The notes: generated by a model not told the origin, from the sequence alone. Positions 1 to 8,760 are shown, counted from the first letter of the stretch. The stretch: DNA of 18,959 nucleotides from ZLKRG08 sp046091905 (GCA_046091905.1 JBJTCN010000073.1:1-18959), one strand, 5' to 3'. Translations and numbers: made by a program.

Positions 1-306
1 ATTTGACACGAAATACGGCACTACCGTTGAAGGCATATTTGATTTTAAATCAGTAAGAGATGCCCAAGTGCGCACCGAAGTTGACCATGGACAGACATAA
101 CGAATTCCATCTAAATCTAAAATGTGTGCGCCATCAGGTCTGGAATTTGGTAGATGATTTGCCGCTACTCGTTGCAGCGCATCGCGTTGCTCCGCATTTC
201 GAGAATCAAATAGATCTATCGCATCCCAACGCAAACGGTCAGCTGCTTCAAAGGCGGAGAGTGGTTCGTAAATTCGTAGCGATGCTACATAAGGTGTGGG
301 GCGCAT
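1..306 (-). CDS. Partial uncharacterised actinobacterial protein (N-terminal 102 residues)
   Basis: An open frame runs from an ATG at 306 to the window edge with no stop, so only the first 102 residues are visible. The product starts MRPTPYVASLRIYEPLSAF and later has a stretch reading DGIRYVCPWSTSVRTW. It is rich in charged and aromatic residues and has no signal peptide, which reads as a real soluble protein rather than a shadow frame. It begins 18 nt after the DUF3073 stop codon in the same frame, and no good Shine-Dalgarno sequence lies in that gap (the strand reads CTTTCCCCCT). In M. tuberculosis a conserved hypothetical gene (Rv0811c) also follows the DUF3073 gene Rv0810c; equating the two rests on gene order and recall, not alignment. 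No function is assigned. The plus-strand frame over 60-338 is an antisense shadow. Confidence 0.7.
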   Translation of the reverse strand, partial: MRPTPYVASLRIYEPLSAFEAADRLRWDAIDLFDSRNAEQRDALQRVAANHLPNSRPDGAHILDLDGIRYVCPWSTSVRTWASLTDLKSNMPSTVVPYFVSN

Positions 307-324
307 TTTTAGGGGGAAAGCTAA

Positions 325-501
325 TTAAGACCGGCTGATGTAATTGCCCTCAGCAAATGGATCATCGTCATCAAATGATGAATTGTGCTCACCTTCGCCA
401 TGTAATTCGTCGGCGAGTTTCTTTAAATCAATTTCGTGTGAATCGTATTTGAGGTCACGAGCAACTTTTGTCTGCTTTGCTTTTGCACGGCCACGGCCCA
501 T
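325..501 (-). CDS. DUF3073 domain protein, 58 aa
   Basis: A 58-codon frame starts at ATG 501 and ends with TAA at 325-327. The N-terminus MGRGRAKAKQTKVARDLKY is the hallmark of the actinobacterial DUF3073 family. It is followed by an acidic tail containing SSFDDDDPF. The protein is basic at its start and acidic at its end, with no membrane segment. A good ribosome binding site (AAGGGG, 8 nt before the ATG) supports the start. This member is short because the long acidic tail of Streptomyces relatives is largely absent. The gene lies 41 nt after purM on the same strand, and a DUF3073 gene also neighbours purM in M. tuberculosis (Rv0809/Rv0810c). The function is unknown; the basic head and acidic tail suggest a nucleic-acid or ribosome-associated role, which is speculation. 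Confidence 0.9.
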   Translation of the reverse strand: MGRGRAKAKQTKVARDLKYDSHEIDLKKLADELHGEGEHNSSFDDDDPFAEGNYISRS

Positions 502-542
502 GTCATCAGCCCCTTAACGTTTTATCTAATCAGGCGGTTAGG

Positions 543-1604
543 TTATCGCTTGGCGTAGTCGCCGACCAAAATTGAGCCTGCTTGGCCAGCTTCACGCTTC
601 TGTATAACGCCCGCCTGCCAAGCCTTCATTCCCCGCGCGGCCAGCGACTTAATCGCAAGCTGCGCTGAGCCTGAATCCACAATTGCGCTCATGCCGATGC
701 CGCAGTTCCAAGCGCGCTCCATATCAGGGCGGGCTAGTTCTCCCATTTGCGCCATAAATTCCATCTCAACCGGAAGCGCCCAAGTACTGCGATCATAAAC
801 CGCAGTTAAACCTTCAGGAATTACGCGCAAGGTGTTCTCTGCAATTCCGCCGCCGGTGATATGGCTAAATCCGTGCAACTTATCTTTCATGCCACGAATT
901 AACGCTAAACAATCTAATGCGTAAATTTCAGTTGGTGTTAGGAAGACTTCGCCGGCGGAAATTCCGTATTCAGTGACTACAAAATTTAAATCTAAATTTG
1001 CCTTCTTAATAATGTGGCGAACTAAAGAGTAGCCATTTGAGTGAAAACCACTTGATGGCATCGCAATAATGACATCGCCCTCTTTGATCAGATGAGCACC
1101 TAGTAAATTTGGTTCATCAACTACACCAGTTGCAGCACCTGCAATATCAAATTCATCTTCTTCAAGTAGCCCTGGATGCTCTGCAGTTTCACCGCCAACC
1201 AAAGCGGTGCCCGCTTTTTCACAACCTCGCGCAATGCCTGCCACAATTTCGGCAACGCGTTCTGGAAAAACTTTTCCAACCGCAATGTAATCAGTCATGA
1301 AGAGTGGCTCTGCTCCGCAGACCACTAAATCATCAACCACCATTGCAACAAGATCTTCACCGATGGTGTCGTACTTACCTAACCAACGAGCAATTTCAGT
1401 TTTGGTTCCAACGCCATCTGTTGAGGTTGCAAGTAATGGCCGAGTCATTCCTTTAAGTGCGGAGGCATCAAATAAACCAGCAAAGCCACCAAGATCACCA
1501 ACAACTTCTTTGCGACGAGATTTTGCAATGGAAGCCTTCATTAATTCGACGGCACGTTCGCCGGCATCAATATCTACGCCAGCAGCTTTGTAAGCCTCAA
1601 TCAT
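543..1604 (-). CDS. purM: Phosphoribosylformylglycinamidine cyclo-ligase (AIR synthetase)
   Basis: PurM performs step five of de novo purine synthesis in the cytosol, closing the imidazole ring of FGAM to AIR with ATP. The 353-residue product is a normal family length. Visible family motifs are the Asp-rich segment with STDGVGTK near residues 61-68, EDLVAMVVDDLVVCGAEP near residues 83-100, LVGGETAEHPG near residue 135 and SGFHSNGYSLVR near residue 185. The ATG lies inside the end of purF (8-nt overlap, ATGATTGA) and is preceded by AGAGG, consistent with translational coupling. It is the last purine gene of the train; DUF3073 follows after 41 nt. No terminator hairpin was seen after it. Confidence 0.97.
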   Translation of the reverse strand: MIEAYKAAGVDIDAGERAVELMKASIAKSRRKEVVGDLGGFAGLFDASALKGMTRPLLATSTDGVGTKTEIARWLGKYDTIGEDLVAMVVDDLVVCGAEPLFMTDYIAVGKVFPERVAEIVAGIARGCEKAGTALVGGETAEHPGLLEEDEFDIAGAATGVVDEPNLLGAHLIKEGDVIIAMPSSGFHSNGYSLVRHIIKKANLDLNFVVTEYGISAGEVFLTPTEIYALDCLALIRGMKDKLHGFSHITGGGIAENTLRVIPEGLTAVYDRSTWALPVEMEFMAQMGELARPDMERAWNCGIGMSAIVDSGSAQLAIKSLAARGMKAWQAGVIQKREAGQAGSILVGDYAKR

Positions 1605-3048
1605 TTAATACCTCTAAACGCAATTTACCTTCAGACATATCTTCTGGAATCTGGGTTGGATAAACCCCGGTAAAACAAGCGTGGCAAAGGTTATTTTCCG
1701 CAATGGTCGTAGCTTCGATTAGCCCCTCCAGTGAAACATAGCCCAAAGAATCTGCACCAATTGATCTACGAATATCTTCAATTTCTAAACCATTTGCAAT
1801 TAGCTCAGCACGAGTTGCAAAGTCGATGCCATAGAAGCAAGGCCACTTAACAGGTGGTGAAGAGATGCGGACATGAACTTCGTTAGCGCCAGCTTCGCGT
1901 AACATGCGAACAATTGCACGTTGGGTATTTCCACGCACAATTGAATCATCGACAACCACTATTCGTTTACCCTCCACAATTTCACGAAGTGGATTTAACT
2001 TAAGGCGAATACCTAATTGTCGAATTGTTTGTGATGGTTGAATAAAGGTGCGGCCAACATAAGAATTTTTTACTAACCCTTGGCCATATGGAATATGTGA
2101 AGCTTTGGCATATCCAATTGCAGATGGCGTTCCGGATTCCGGCACCGGAATAACTAAATCTGCATCTGCCGGAGCTTCGACCGCTAAACGCTCACCAATT
2201 GCTACGCGAGTTTCGTGAATTCCGCGACCCGCAATTTGGGTATCGGGTCTAGCTAAATAAACATATTCAAATAAACAACCCTTTGGTTCTGGTTTGTGCC
2301 AGCAGAATGATCTAATTCCGTTTTCATCGATTGCCACAAATTCACCTGGTTCGATTTCGCGAACAAAAGCGGCACCGACAATATCTAATGCTGCGGTTTC
2401 GGATGCCACTACCCAACCGCGTTCTAGTTTTCCTAAAACTAGTGGACGAACTCCGTGGCGATCGCGCGCGGCATAAAGGGTATGTTCGTCCATAAAGACT
2501 AAAGAAAACGCACCTTCTAATTGCGGCAATACTGAAACTGCGGATGCTTCCAAATTTTTCTCATCACGTACCGCAATAAGTGATGACATTACTTCGGTGT
2601 CCGTTGTGGCCTGAATTCCGGTCTCTGGATGTTTGGCTAATTCCTGCAGTAAATCACCGATATTTGTGAGGTTTCCGTTATGGGCCAGCGCCAAAGTGCC
2701 GTACTTAGTAGGGCGCAAGGTTGGTTGCGCATTTACCCAAGTAGATGATCCTGTTGTGGAATAACGCGTATGTCCAATAGCTAAGTGACCTTTTAAATTT
2801 GCTAAATCGTGTTCGGTGAAAACTTGCGATACCAGACCCATATCTTTATAAATCAAAATTCGTTCGCCATCAGAGGTGGCAATGCCTGCCGATTCTTGGC
2901 CGCGATGTTGCAACGCATAAAGGCCATAGAAAGTTAGCTTGGCAACTTCTTCACCAGGCGCCCATACTCCAAAGATGCCGCATGCATCTTGTGGTCCTTT
3001 ATCCTCTTCAAAGAGATTATGAGTTAACTTGCCATCTGGACGTCTCAT
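1597..3048 (-). CDS. purF: Amidophosphoribosyltransferase, [4Fe-4S] type
   Basis: PurF is the committed first enzyme of purine synthesis: PRPP plus glutamine gives phosphoribosylamine. The 483-residue product has an N-terminal Ntn-type glutaminase domain. The nucleophile is Cys23 in DACGIFG, so a 22-residue propeptide is expected to be cleaved. The C-terminal phosphoribosyltransferase domain carries the PRPP loop RIVVVDDSIVRGNT. Cysteines in KGCLFEYVY, VKWPCFYG and NLCHACFTG match the four cluster ligands of the Bacillus-type iron-sulfur enzyme, which is oxygen-sensitive and lacks only the cluster in the E. coli type. The start overlaps the upstream SCP-like gene by 4 nt (ATGA) and the end overlaps purM by 8 nt. 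Feedback inhibition by purine nucleotides is known for the family. Confidence 0.97.
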   Translation of the reverse strand: MRRPDGKLTHNLFEEDKGPQDACGIFGVWAPGEEVAKLTFYGLYALQHRGQESAGIATSDGERILIYKDMGLVSQVFTEHDLANLKGHLAIGHTRYSTTGSSTWVNAQPTLRPTKYGTLALAHNGNLTNIGDLLQELAKHPETGIQATTDTEVMSSLIAVRDEKNLEASAVSVLPQLEGAFSLVFMDEHTLYAARDRHGVRPLVLGKLERGWVVASETAALDIVGAAFVREIEPGEFVAIDENGIRSFCWHKPEPKGCLFEYVYLARPDTQIAGRGIHETRVAIGERLAVEAPADADLVIPVPESGTPSAIGYAKASHIPYGQGLVKNSYVGRTFIQPSQTIRQLGIRLKLNPLREIVEGKRIVVVDDSIVRGNTQRAIVRMLREAGANEVHVRISSPPVKWPCFYGIDFATRAELIANGLEIEDIRRSIGADSLGYVSLEGLIEATTIAENNLCHACFTGVYPTQIPEDMSEGKLRLEVLND

Positions 3049-3344
3049 TGCGCTGTTCCAATCGGTAGATACTCACTTAAATCTGCGCGCGCGCCTGATG
3101 CGCTAATTAATCCAGAATCCATGGCCACTTTCCATGCAACTTCTCCTGAAGCAAGTGATAACCAAGTTGCGGCATCCATTTCAATGACATTTGGTGGAGT
3201 TCCGCGAGTATGTGTTGGACCATCACCGCATTGAATTGCAGCATAAGGTGGAATCCGCACTTCGATGGCGCGACCAGGTGCGCGCTTAACTAATTCAGCA
3301 AGTGTTGCTTTCACTTGGGCCATCACCTCCGGATCGCGATTCAT
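3045..3344 (-). CDS. Small sterol-carrier-family (bacterial SCP) protein, 99 aa
   Basis: This 99-residue soluble protein has the look of the small actinobacterial 'sterol carrier family protein' group often annotated between purL and purF. Visible features are an IEVRIPPYAAIQCGDGPTH segment, then NVIEMDAATWLSLASGEVAW, the DATTWLxLAxG-like strand-helix pattern of SCP-2-type folds, and a short C-terminal tail. There is no signal peptide. It is locked between two purine genes: its ATG shares one base with the purL stop (TAATG) and its TGA overlaps the purF ATG by 4 nt. Translation must therefore be coupled to both. No lipid-binding role in purine synthesis is known; a regulatory or assembly role with PurL or PurF is only inference from position. 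Family assignment is by recall of motif and context. Confidence 0.8.
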   Translation of the reverse strand: MNRDPEVMAQVKATLAELVKRAPGRAIEVRIPPYAAIQCGDGPTHTRGTPPNVIEMDAATWLSLASGEVAWKVAMDSGLISASGARADLSEYLPIGTAQ

Positions 3345-5569
3345 TATCCAAATAGTTTCGGGAAAGTTTCAGTATAAGACTTACGTAGTTCAGTTAGCGA
3401 AATATCTGCATCGTTAATTACTAGAGAAACTCCACCAGTTTCGCCAATCTTTGAAACTGGAATTGAGAATTTGGCACCAAGTGTCTCAAGCTTCGCGCCA
3501 TCTTTGACTGCTACTAATACTCGACCAGGGGTTTCACTAAGTAGATCAACTGCTGGATTTGAAAGATTTACCTTCGCGCCAACGTTGTTTTTCAGCGTCA
3601 TTTCAGTCAAAACTGCGGCTAACCCACCGTGAGATAGATCGTGCGCTGCTACAAATATTTTTTCAGTTCTGCCGGCAACTAAAAGTTCATTAAGGCGCAT
3701 GGCCGTTGGAATATCTGAAACTGGCGCGATGCCGCCACGTTGGCCGTGTAGATATGCCCATTCTGAACCAGCAAAATCTGATTTAGTTTCACCGATTAGG
3801 AAAAGAGAGAGCCCTGCTTCTTTGTACGACATCGGAGTGCGAGTACGTACATCATCAATAACACCAAGCACACCAATTACTGGAGTAGGCAAGATTGCGA
3901 CATCACCAGTTTGGTTATAGAAAGAGACATTTCCACCTGTAACAGGTAGCCCCATCTCTAAACACGCATCAGCTAAACCACGAACTGATTCTGCAAATTG
4001 CCACATCACACCTGGATCTTCTGGTGATCCAAAATTTAAACAGTTGGTTACGGCGAGTGGTTTTGCACCGGCAGTTGCGATATTTCGGCAAGCTTCAAGC
4101 AGCGCCAACTTTGCGCCTTCATAAGGATTTAGATATGACCAATTGGCATTTGCATCAGTAGAGATGGCGACGCCTAAATGAGTCTCTTCATCGATTCGCA
4201 CCATTCCTGAATCTTCAGGTTGTGATTGCACGGTATTACCTAAAACATAACGATCATATTGATTGGTGACCCAAGATTTATCGGCAATGTTAGGGGCAGC
4301 TGCAATTTTTAATACCGCTGCTTTAATTTCAGAGGCTGATGATGGCATCGGCAAATTTAAAACTTGCTTTGCATCTTCATCAATATAGGCAGGTTTAGCA
4401 ATTGGCCGTTGATAAACCGGACCATCATGAGCCACAGTGCGCGGCGGCACATCCACAATTACCTCACCATGCCAAGTAATTATCAATCGATCGCCATCGG
4501 TAACTTGGCCAATCACTGTTGCGGTGACATCCCATTTCTCGCAGATTTCCAGGAATTTATCGATGTTTTTTGGCTCCACAATGGCGCACATGCGCTCTTG
4601 AGATTCTGACATCAAAATCTCTTCAGGAGAGAGTGATGGATCGCGAAGTGGCACTCGATCTAGTTCGACTTGCATACCTCCGGTGCCACCAGAAGCGAGT
4701 TCTGAGGTAGCGCAAGATAATCCAGCGCCGCCTAAATCTTGAATACCAACTACTAAATCAGATGCAAAGATTTCTAGCGAACACTCAATTAAAACTTTCT
4801 CCGCAAATGGATCGCCAACTTGAACTGATGGACGCTTTGCAGGGCCAGCATCTCCAAAAGTTTCTGAAGCTAGAACTGATACCCCACCAATACCATCGCC
4901 ACCAGTTTTAGCGCCATAGAGCACCACTAAATTTCCAGCACCTGATGCTTTTGCTAATTTAATTTGATCATGTTTCATCACGCCAACACAGAGCGCATTA
5001 ACTAATGGATTTCCAATATAAGTTTCATCAAAGACTACTTCGCCACCGATATTTGGTAAGCCTAAACAATTTCCGTAACCGCCTACACCTGCAATTACTC
5101 CCGGTAGTACGCGACGAGTATCTGCAGCAACTGCCGGACCAAAACGAAGTGGATCCATAACTGCAACTGGACGTGCGCCCATTGTGAGAATGTCACGCAC
5201 AATTCCACCGACACCAGTTGCAGCACCTTGATATGGCTCGACAAATGATGGGTGATTATGTGATTCGATTTTGAAAGTAACGGCATAACCTTGGCCGACA
5301 TCAACGACACCGGCATTCTCGCCAATGCCTACAAGCAAGGCATCGGACTTTGGTGCCTTCTCGCCAAATTGTTTTAAATGCACTTTTGATGATTTATAAG
5401 AACAGTGCTCTGACCACATCACTGAATACATTGCTAATTCAGATGAAGTTGGGCGGCGCTTTAAGATGTCGCGGATGCGCTGATATTCATCTGGTTTTAA
5501 TCCCAATTCAGCAAATGGCTGGCTATTATCAGGCGTATTTAAAGCGTTTTTTACGGTATCTAGCGACAT
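3344..5569 (-). CDS. purL: Phosphoribosylformylglycinamidine synthase subunit PurL
   Basis: PurL is the ATP-dependent synthetase subunit of FGAM synthase (FGAR to FGAM). At 741 residues it is the small form that needs separate PurQ and PurS subunits, both encoded immediately upstream. Visible motifs are EHCSYKSSK near residue 54, the FKIESHNHPS segment near residue 98 with the catalytic His, GVGGIVRDILTMGARPVAVMDP, IQDLGGAGLSC near residue 277, and in the second half LGVAISTDANANW and TNCLNFGSPE. The duplicated AIRS-type architecture (two N-terminal and two C-terminal repeats) fits. The ATG directly follows the purQ TAG with no gap and the stop shares one base with the SCP-like start. No anomaly was seen. 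Confidence 0.97.
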   Translation of the reverse strand: MSLDTVKNALNTPDNSQPFAELGLKPDEYQRIRDILKRRPTSSELAMYSVMWSEHCSYKSSKVHLKQFGEKAPKSDALLVGIGENAGVVDVGQGYAVTFKIESHNHPSFVEPYQGAATGVGGIVRDILTMGARPVAVMDPLRFGPAVAADTRRVLPGVIAGVGGYGNCLGLPNIGGEVVFDETYIGNPLVNALCVGVMKHDQIKLAKASGAGNLVVLYGAKTGGDGIGGVSVLASETFGDAGPAKRPSVQVGDPFAEKVLIECSLEIFASDLVVGIQDLGGAGLSCATSELASGGTGGMQVELDRVPLRDPSLSPEEILMSESQERMCAIVEPKNIDKFLEICEKWDVTATVIGQVTDGDRLIITWHGEVIVDVPPRTVAHDGPVYQRPIAKPAYIDEDAKQVLNLPMPSSASEIKAAVLKIAAAPNIADKSWVTNQYDRYVLGNTVQSQPEDSGMVRIDEETHLGVAISTDANANWSYLNPYEGAKLALLEACRNIATAGAKPLAVTNCLNFGSPEDPGVMWQFAESVRGLADACLEMGLPVTGGNVSFYNQTGDVAILPTPVIGVLGVIDDVRTRTPMSYKEAGLSLFLIGETKSDFAGSEWAYLHGQRGGIAPVSDIPTAMRLNELLVAGRTEKIFVAAHDLSHGGLAAVLTEMTLKNNVGAKVNLSNPAVDLLSETPGRVLVAVKDGAKLETLGAKFSIPVSKIGETGGVSLVINDADISLTELRKSYTETFPKLFG

Positions 5570-6238
5570 CTACTTCACCAGCGCTTTAAGTATTGAGGTA
5601 AAAAATGGCAAGCCATCGGTACCCGGTCCACATAAATCTTCAATCGCATGTTCTGGGTGTGGCATTAACCCGACAATATTGCCACGTTCATTGGTAATAC
5701 CGGCAATTAAATTGCGTGATCCATTTGGATTCTTGCCAACATAACGGGCAACTACTCGATTCTCTGATTCCAGCATCTTTAAAGTCTCATCATCACACTG
5801 AAATGAGCCTTCGCCATTTTTAAGTGGAATCGTAATTTTCTGGCCAGCTTGATAATCGCTAGTCCATAAAGTTTTATTATTAACGATCTCTAGCTCTTGA
5901 TCTTTACAGATAAAGTGCAGATCTTTATTTCGAGTTAGTGCACCTGGCAATAAATGAGATTCACAGAGAATTTGAAATCCATTACAGATACCTAGTACTG
6001 GCAAACCTGACTTTGCTTTTTCAATTACCTCTTGCATAACCGGTGCGAATCTTGAAATTGCACCGCAACGTAGATAATCTCCGTAAGAGAATCCACCAGG
6101 AAGTATTACCGCATCGACATTATTGATAGATGAGTCGCCATGCCATAACGTCACTGCTTGGCCACCTGCTTCGCGAACTGCGCGCTGCGCATCGCGATCA
6201 TCAAGTGAGCCTGGAAAAGTTACAACGCCTATAAGCAT
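5570..6238 (-). CDS. purQ: Phosphoribosylformylglycinamidine synthase glutaminase subunit PurQ
   Basis: PurQ hydrolyses glutamine and passes ammonia to PurL in the PurLQS complex. The 222-residue protein is a class I glutamine amidotransferase. The nucleophile is Cys85 in VLGICNGFQIL and the rest of the triad is His194 and Glu196 in MPHPEHA. The oxyanion region ILPGGFSYGDYLRCGAI lies near residues 45-61. The ATG shares one base with the purS stop (TAATG) and the stop directly abuts the purL start. This order (purS, purQ, purL) is the normal one for small-PurL organisms and predicts stoichiometric co-expression. Confidence 0.97.
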   Translation of the reverse strand: MLIGVVTFPGSLDDRDAQRAVREAGGQAVTLWHGDSSINNVDAVILPGGFSYGDYLRCGAISRFAPVMQEVIEKAKSGLPVLGICNGFQILCESHLLPGALTRNKDLHFICKDQELEIVNNKTLWTSDYQAGQKITIPLKNGEGSFQCDDETLKMLESENRVVARYVGKNPNGSRNLIAGITNERGNIVGLMPHPEHAIEDLCGPGTDGLPFFTSILKALVK

Positions 6239-6483
6239 TACTTCTCAACTCGCACGGTGTAATTTTCGATAACTGGATTTGAAAGTAGCACTTCGGCAGC
6301 CTTATTGATTTCATTTAATTGGCTATTGGTTGGTTCTCCATCTACTTCAATTTCAAAACGCTTTCCTTGGCGCACGCTCTTGGCAAAGTTAAATCCAAGA
6401 CGTGGCAGAGCAGAGGCAACAGCTTGGCCCTGGGGATCTAAGATCTCGGGTTTCAACATGACTTCTACGATGATCTTTGCCAT
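6238..6483 (-). CDS. purS: Phosphoribosylformylglycinamidine synthase subunit PurS
   Basis: PurS is the small structural subunit that bridges PurL and PurQ and helps channel ammonia. The 81-residue product starts MAKIIVEVMLKPEILDPQG, contains the conserved LDPQGQAVASALPRLGF pattern and ends in a beta strand IENYTVRVEK, all typical. The start is supported by a strong GAGGAG ribosome binding site 8 nt before the ATG, located inside the end of purC, so initiation may be partly independent of upstream translation. It lies 2 nt after the purC stop and shares a base with purQ. Confidence 0.96.
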   Translation of the reverse strand: MAKIIVEVMLKPEILDPQGQAVASALPRLGFNFAKSVRQGKRFEIEVDGEPTNSQLNEINKAAEVLLSNPVIENYTVRVEK

Positions 6484-6485
6484 TT

Positions 6486-7343
6486 TTAACTCCTCTTACC
6501 CGTTAACCTGAAATACGCCTCTTCATATCTAGCTGCAGTTTTATCCACTATTTCTTGCGGAATAGTAGGAGGTTCGCTCTCTTTATCCCAAACAGTTGCC
6601 AGATAATCTCGTAAATACTGCTTATCAAATGAGTTATGGTCTTGATCCCAGAATCTTGAAGAATCTGGGGTGAGCGCTTCATCGCCTAAGGTGATGGTGC
6701 CATTTGCATCACGGCCAAATTCAAATTTGGTATCAACCAGAATGATTTCACGGGACGCGGCATGATCTTTCGCGCGATCATAAAGTGCCAAAGTTAATCG
6801 TTTTAAATCTGCTGCATCTTTGCTACCAACAATTTTGGCAGCATCAGCAAAATTTATATTAATGTCGTGATCACCAATTTCTGCTTTGGTGGCAGGAGTA
6901 AAGATTGATTCCGATAATTTTGAACCGTCACTTAAGCCAGCTGGTAATTTATTGCCACAAACTTCTTGATTGGTTTTGTATTCGACCCAACCACTTCCAG
7001 TTAAATATCCACGGGCAACACATTCAATTGCAAACATCTGTAATGGTTTGGCAATTACCGCGCGACCAGCAACGCTAGCTGGTACCTCCGTTGAAATAAT
7101 ATGGTTTGGCACAATTTCAGAAAGCATTTCAAACCAGAAGAGCGAAATTGCAGTAAGAATTTTTCCCTTATTTGGAATCTCTGTTGGTAAGACCCAATCA
7201 AAGGCGCTGATGCGATCAGATGCCACAATTAATAGTTCATCTTTTTCATTTGTATAAAGATCTCGAACTTTTCCAGTTCTTAAATGTGACCATCCTGCAA
7301 TTGCTGGCGCTGCAGGCGCGCCTTTTAGACCAAATCCGCTCAT
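6486..7343 (-). CDS. purC: Phosphoribosylaminoimidazole-succinocarboxamide synthase (SAICAR synthetase)
   Basis: PurC ligates aspartate to CAIR with ATP to give SAICAR. The 285-residue length is close to that of the longer bacterial enzymes. Visible motifs are the ATP-binding GKVRDLY near residue 24, ASDRISAFDWVLPTEIPNKG near residue 41, the ECVARGYLTGSGWVEY segment near residue 107 and LVDTKFEFG near residue 201, which holds catalytic and nucleotide-binding residues. The ATG overlaps the purB stop by 4 nt (ATGA). PurC and PurB act in successive steps, so direct coupling of their translation is sensible. No anomalies were seen. Confidence 0.97.
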   Translation of the reverse strand: MSGFGLKGAPAAPAIAGWSHLRTGKVRDLYTNEKDELLIVASDRISAFDWVLPTEIPNKGKILTAISLFWFEMLSEIVPNHIISTEVPASVAGRAVIAKPLQMFAIECVARGYLTGSGWVEYKTNQEVCGNKLPAGLSDGSKLSESIFTPATKAEIGDHDININFADAAKIVGSKDAADLKRLTLALYDRAKDHAASREIILVDTKFEFGRDANGTITLGDEALTPDSSRFWDQDHNSFDKQYLRDYLATVWDKESEPPTIPQEIVDKTAARYEEAYFRLTGKRS

Positions 7344-8743
7344 CGAATAGAGCCAGGCTGATACTTTGCAGCGTCAGCATGTTTTGTAGTAATCGCTTCG
7401 ATGCGTTTAACTACACGTGAAACTTGTTCCTGGGCAGCGCCAGTAAATTCAATTGGATCATTAATTAAAGCTTTTAACTCTTGGCGATCAAGTGGAATGC
7501 GTGGATCGTCTGCTAATACCTCTAATAAGTTATTTGGAGCTCCTTCGCGCATAGATAACGCGGTTTTGGTGGCATGTTCTTTGATTACTTCGTGCGCTGA
7601 TTCGCGTCCCACGCCTGCCTTTACCGCAGCCATTAATATCTTGGTTGTTGCTAAGAATGGAAGATAGCGTTCTAGTTCGGCATTAATTACAGCTGGAAAT
7701 GCACCAAACTCTTTTAATACCGTCAACATAGTTTCTAATAAACCATCAATTGCATAGAAAGCATCAGCAATTGCTACGCGACGTACTACTGAGCAAGAGA
7801 CATCGCCTTCGTTCCATTGATCACCAGATAATTCACCGACCATCGCACTATAGCCGCGCAAAATAACGGCTAAACCGTTGACGCGTTCGCAAGAGCGAGT
7901 ATTCATCTTATGTGGCATTGCGGAACTTCCGACTTGTCCAGCTTTAAATCCTTCAGTAACTAATTCCGCACCTGCCATCAATCTAATTGAAGTTGCTAAT
8001 GAAGATGGCGCTGCTGCTAATTGCACCAAAGTGGTTACCACTTCATAGTCAAGCGAACGTGGATAAACCTGTCCAGTTGAATCCAAAACCCGCTTAAATC
8101 CTAAGTGGTTTGCAATTTCACTCTCTAAATAAGAATGCTTTTCAAATGAACCAAGTAGGTCAATAGAATCTTGCGAAGTACCGACTGGACCTTTAAGCCC
8201 GCGCATTGGATAACGATCTATAAGTGAAACTAAACGTTCGTATGCATAAAGTAATTCCTCTGCACTTGAGGCAAAACGTTTTCCTAAAGTAGTAATTTGT
8301 GCTGGCACATTATGTGAACGACCAGCCATTGGTTGATTGCTGTATTGCGCCGCTTTCTCACCAAGTCTTGCAAGTAACGCCACAGTCTTATCGTGGATTA
8401 GCTCAAGACCTAAACGAATTTGTAAGGCTTCAATATTCTCTGTTAAATCACGGCTAGTCATGCCAGTATGAATAATTTCGTGGCCAGCGAGCGCATTAAA
8501 TTCTTCAATACGGGCCTTTACATCATGGCGCGTAGCTTTTTCGCGTTCATCAATTGAATCTAAATGAACTGCGCGCTTTACCTTCTCATAGGCAGTTAAC
8601 TGCTCATCGGTAATTGGATGACCCAGCTTTTTCTGAGCCCTAGCGACTGCTAGCCAGAGTTCGCGTTCGGCGATGATCTTTGCTTCGGCAGAGAAAATCT
8701 GACGCATTTCAAGGCTTGCGTATCGATTAGCTAGGACGCTCAC
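7340..8743 (-). CDS. purB: Adenylosuccinate lyase
   Basis: PurB catalyses two eliminations of fumarate: SAICAR to AICAR, and adenylosuccinate to AMP. The 467-residue protein belongs to the fumarase/aspartase superfamily. It has TSRDLTEN near residue 96, catalytic His144 in GRSHNVPAQ and the mobile signature loop GSSAMPHKMN at residues 272-281 with the catalytic Ser. The start is GTG at 8743, supported by AGGGAG 9 nt upstream. An ATG between that site and the GTG opens only a three-codon frame whose TGA overlaps the GTG. The gene lies 17 nt after purD and overlaps purC by 4 nt. It serves both the main pathway and the AMP branch, whose other enzyme, PurA, is two genes upstream. Confidence 0.97.
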   Translation of the reverse strand: MSVLANRYASLEMRQIFSAEAKIIAERELWLAVARAQKKLGHPITDEQLTAYEKVKRAVHLDSIDEREKATRHDVKARIEEFNALAGHEIIHTGMTSRDLTENIEALQIRLGLELIHDKTVALLARLGEKAAQYSNQPMAGRSHNVPAQITTLGKRFASSAEELLYAYERLVSLIDRYPMRGLKGPVGTSQDSIDLLGSFEKHSYLESEIANHLGFKRVLDSTGQVYPRSLDYEVVTTLVQLAAAPSSLATSIRLMAGAELVTEGFKAGQVGSSAMPHKMNTRSCERVNGLAVILRGYSAMVGELSGDQWNEGDVSCSVVRRVAIADAFYAIDGLLETMLTVLKEFGAFPAVINAELERYLPFLATTKILMAAVKAGVGRESAHEVIKEHATKTALSMREGAPNNLLEVLADDPRIPLDRQELKALINDPIEFTGAAQEQVSRVVKRIEAITTKHADAAKYQPGSIR

Positions 8744-8760
8744 TGGCTCATTCTCCCTTA

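Noticed and set aside
60..338. Plus-strand 92-codon open frame at the left edge
   Set aside because: It is antisense to a minus-strand frame with far better protein character and to the end of the DUF3073 gene, and it has no recognisable motif.
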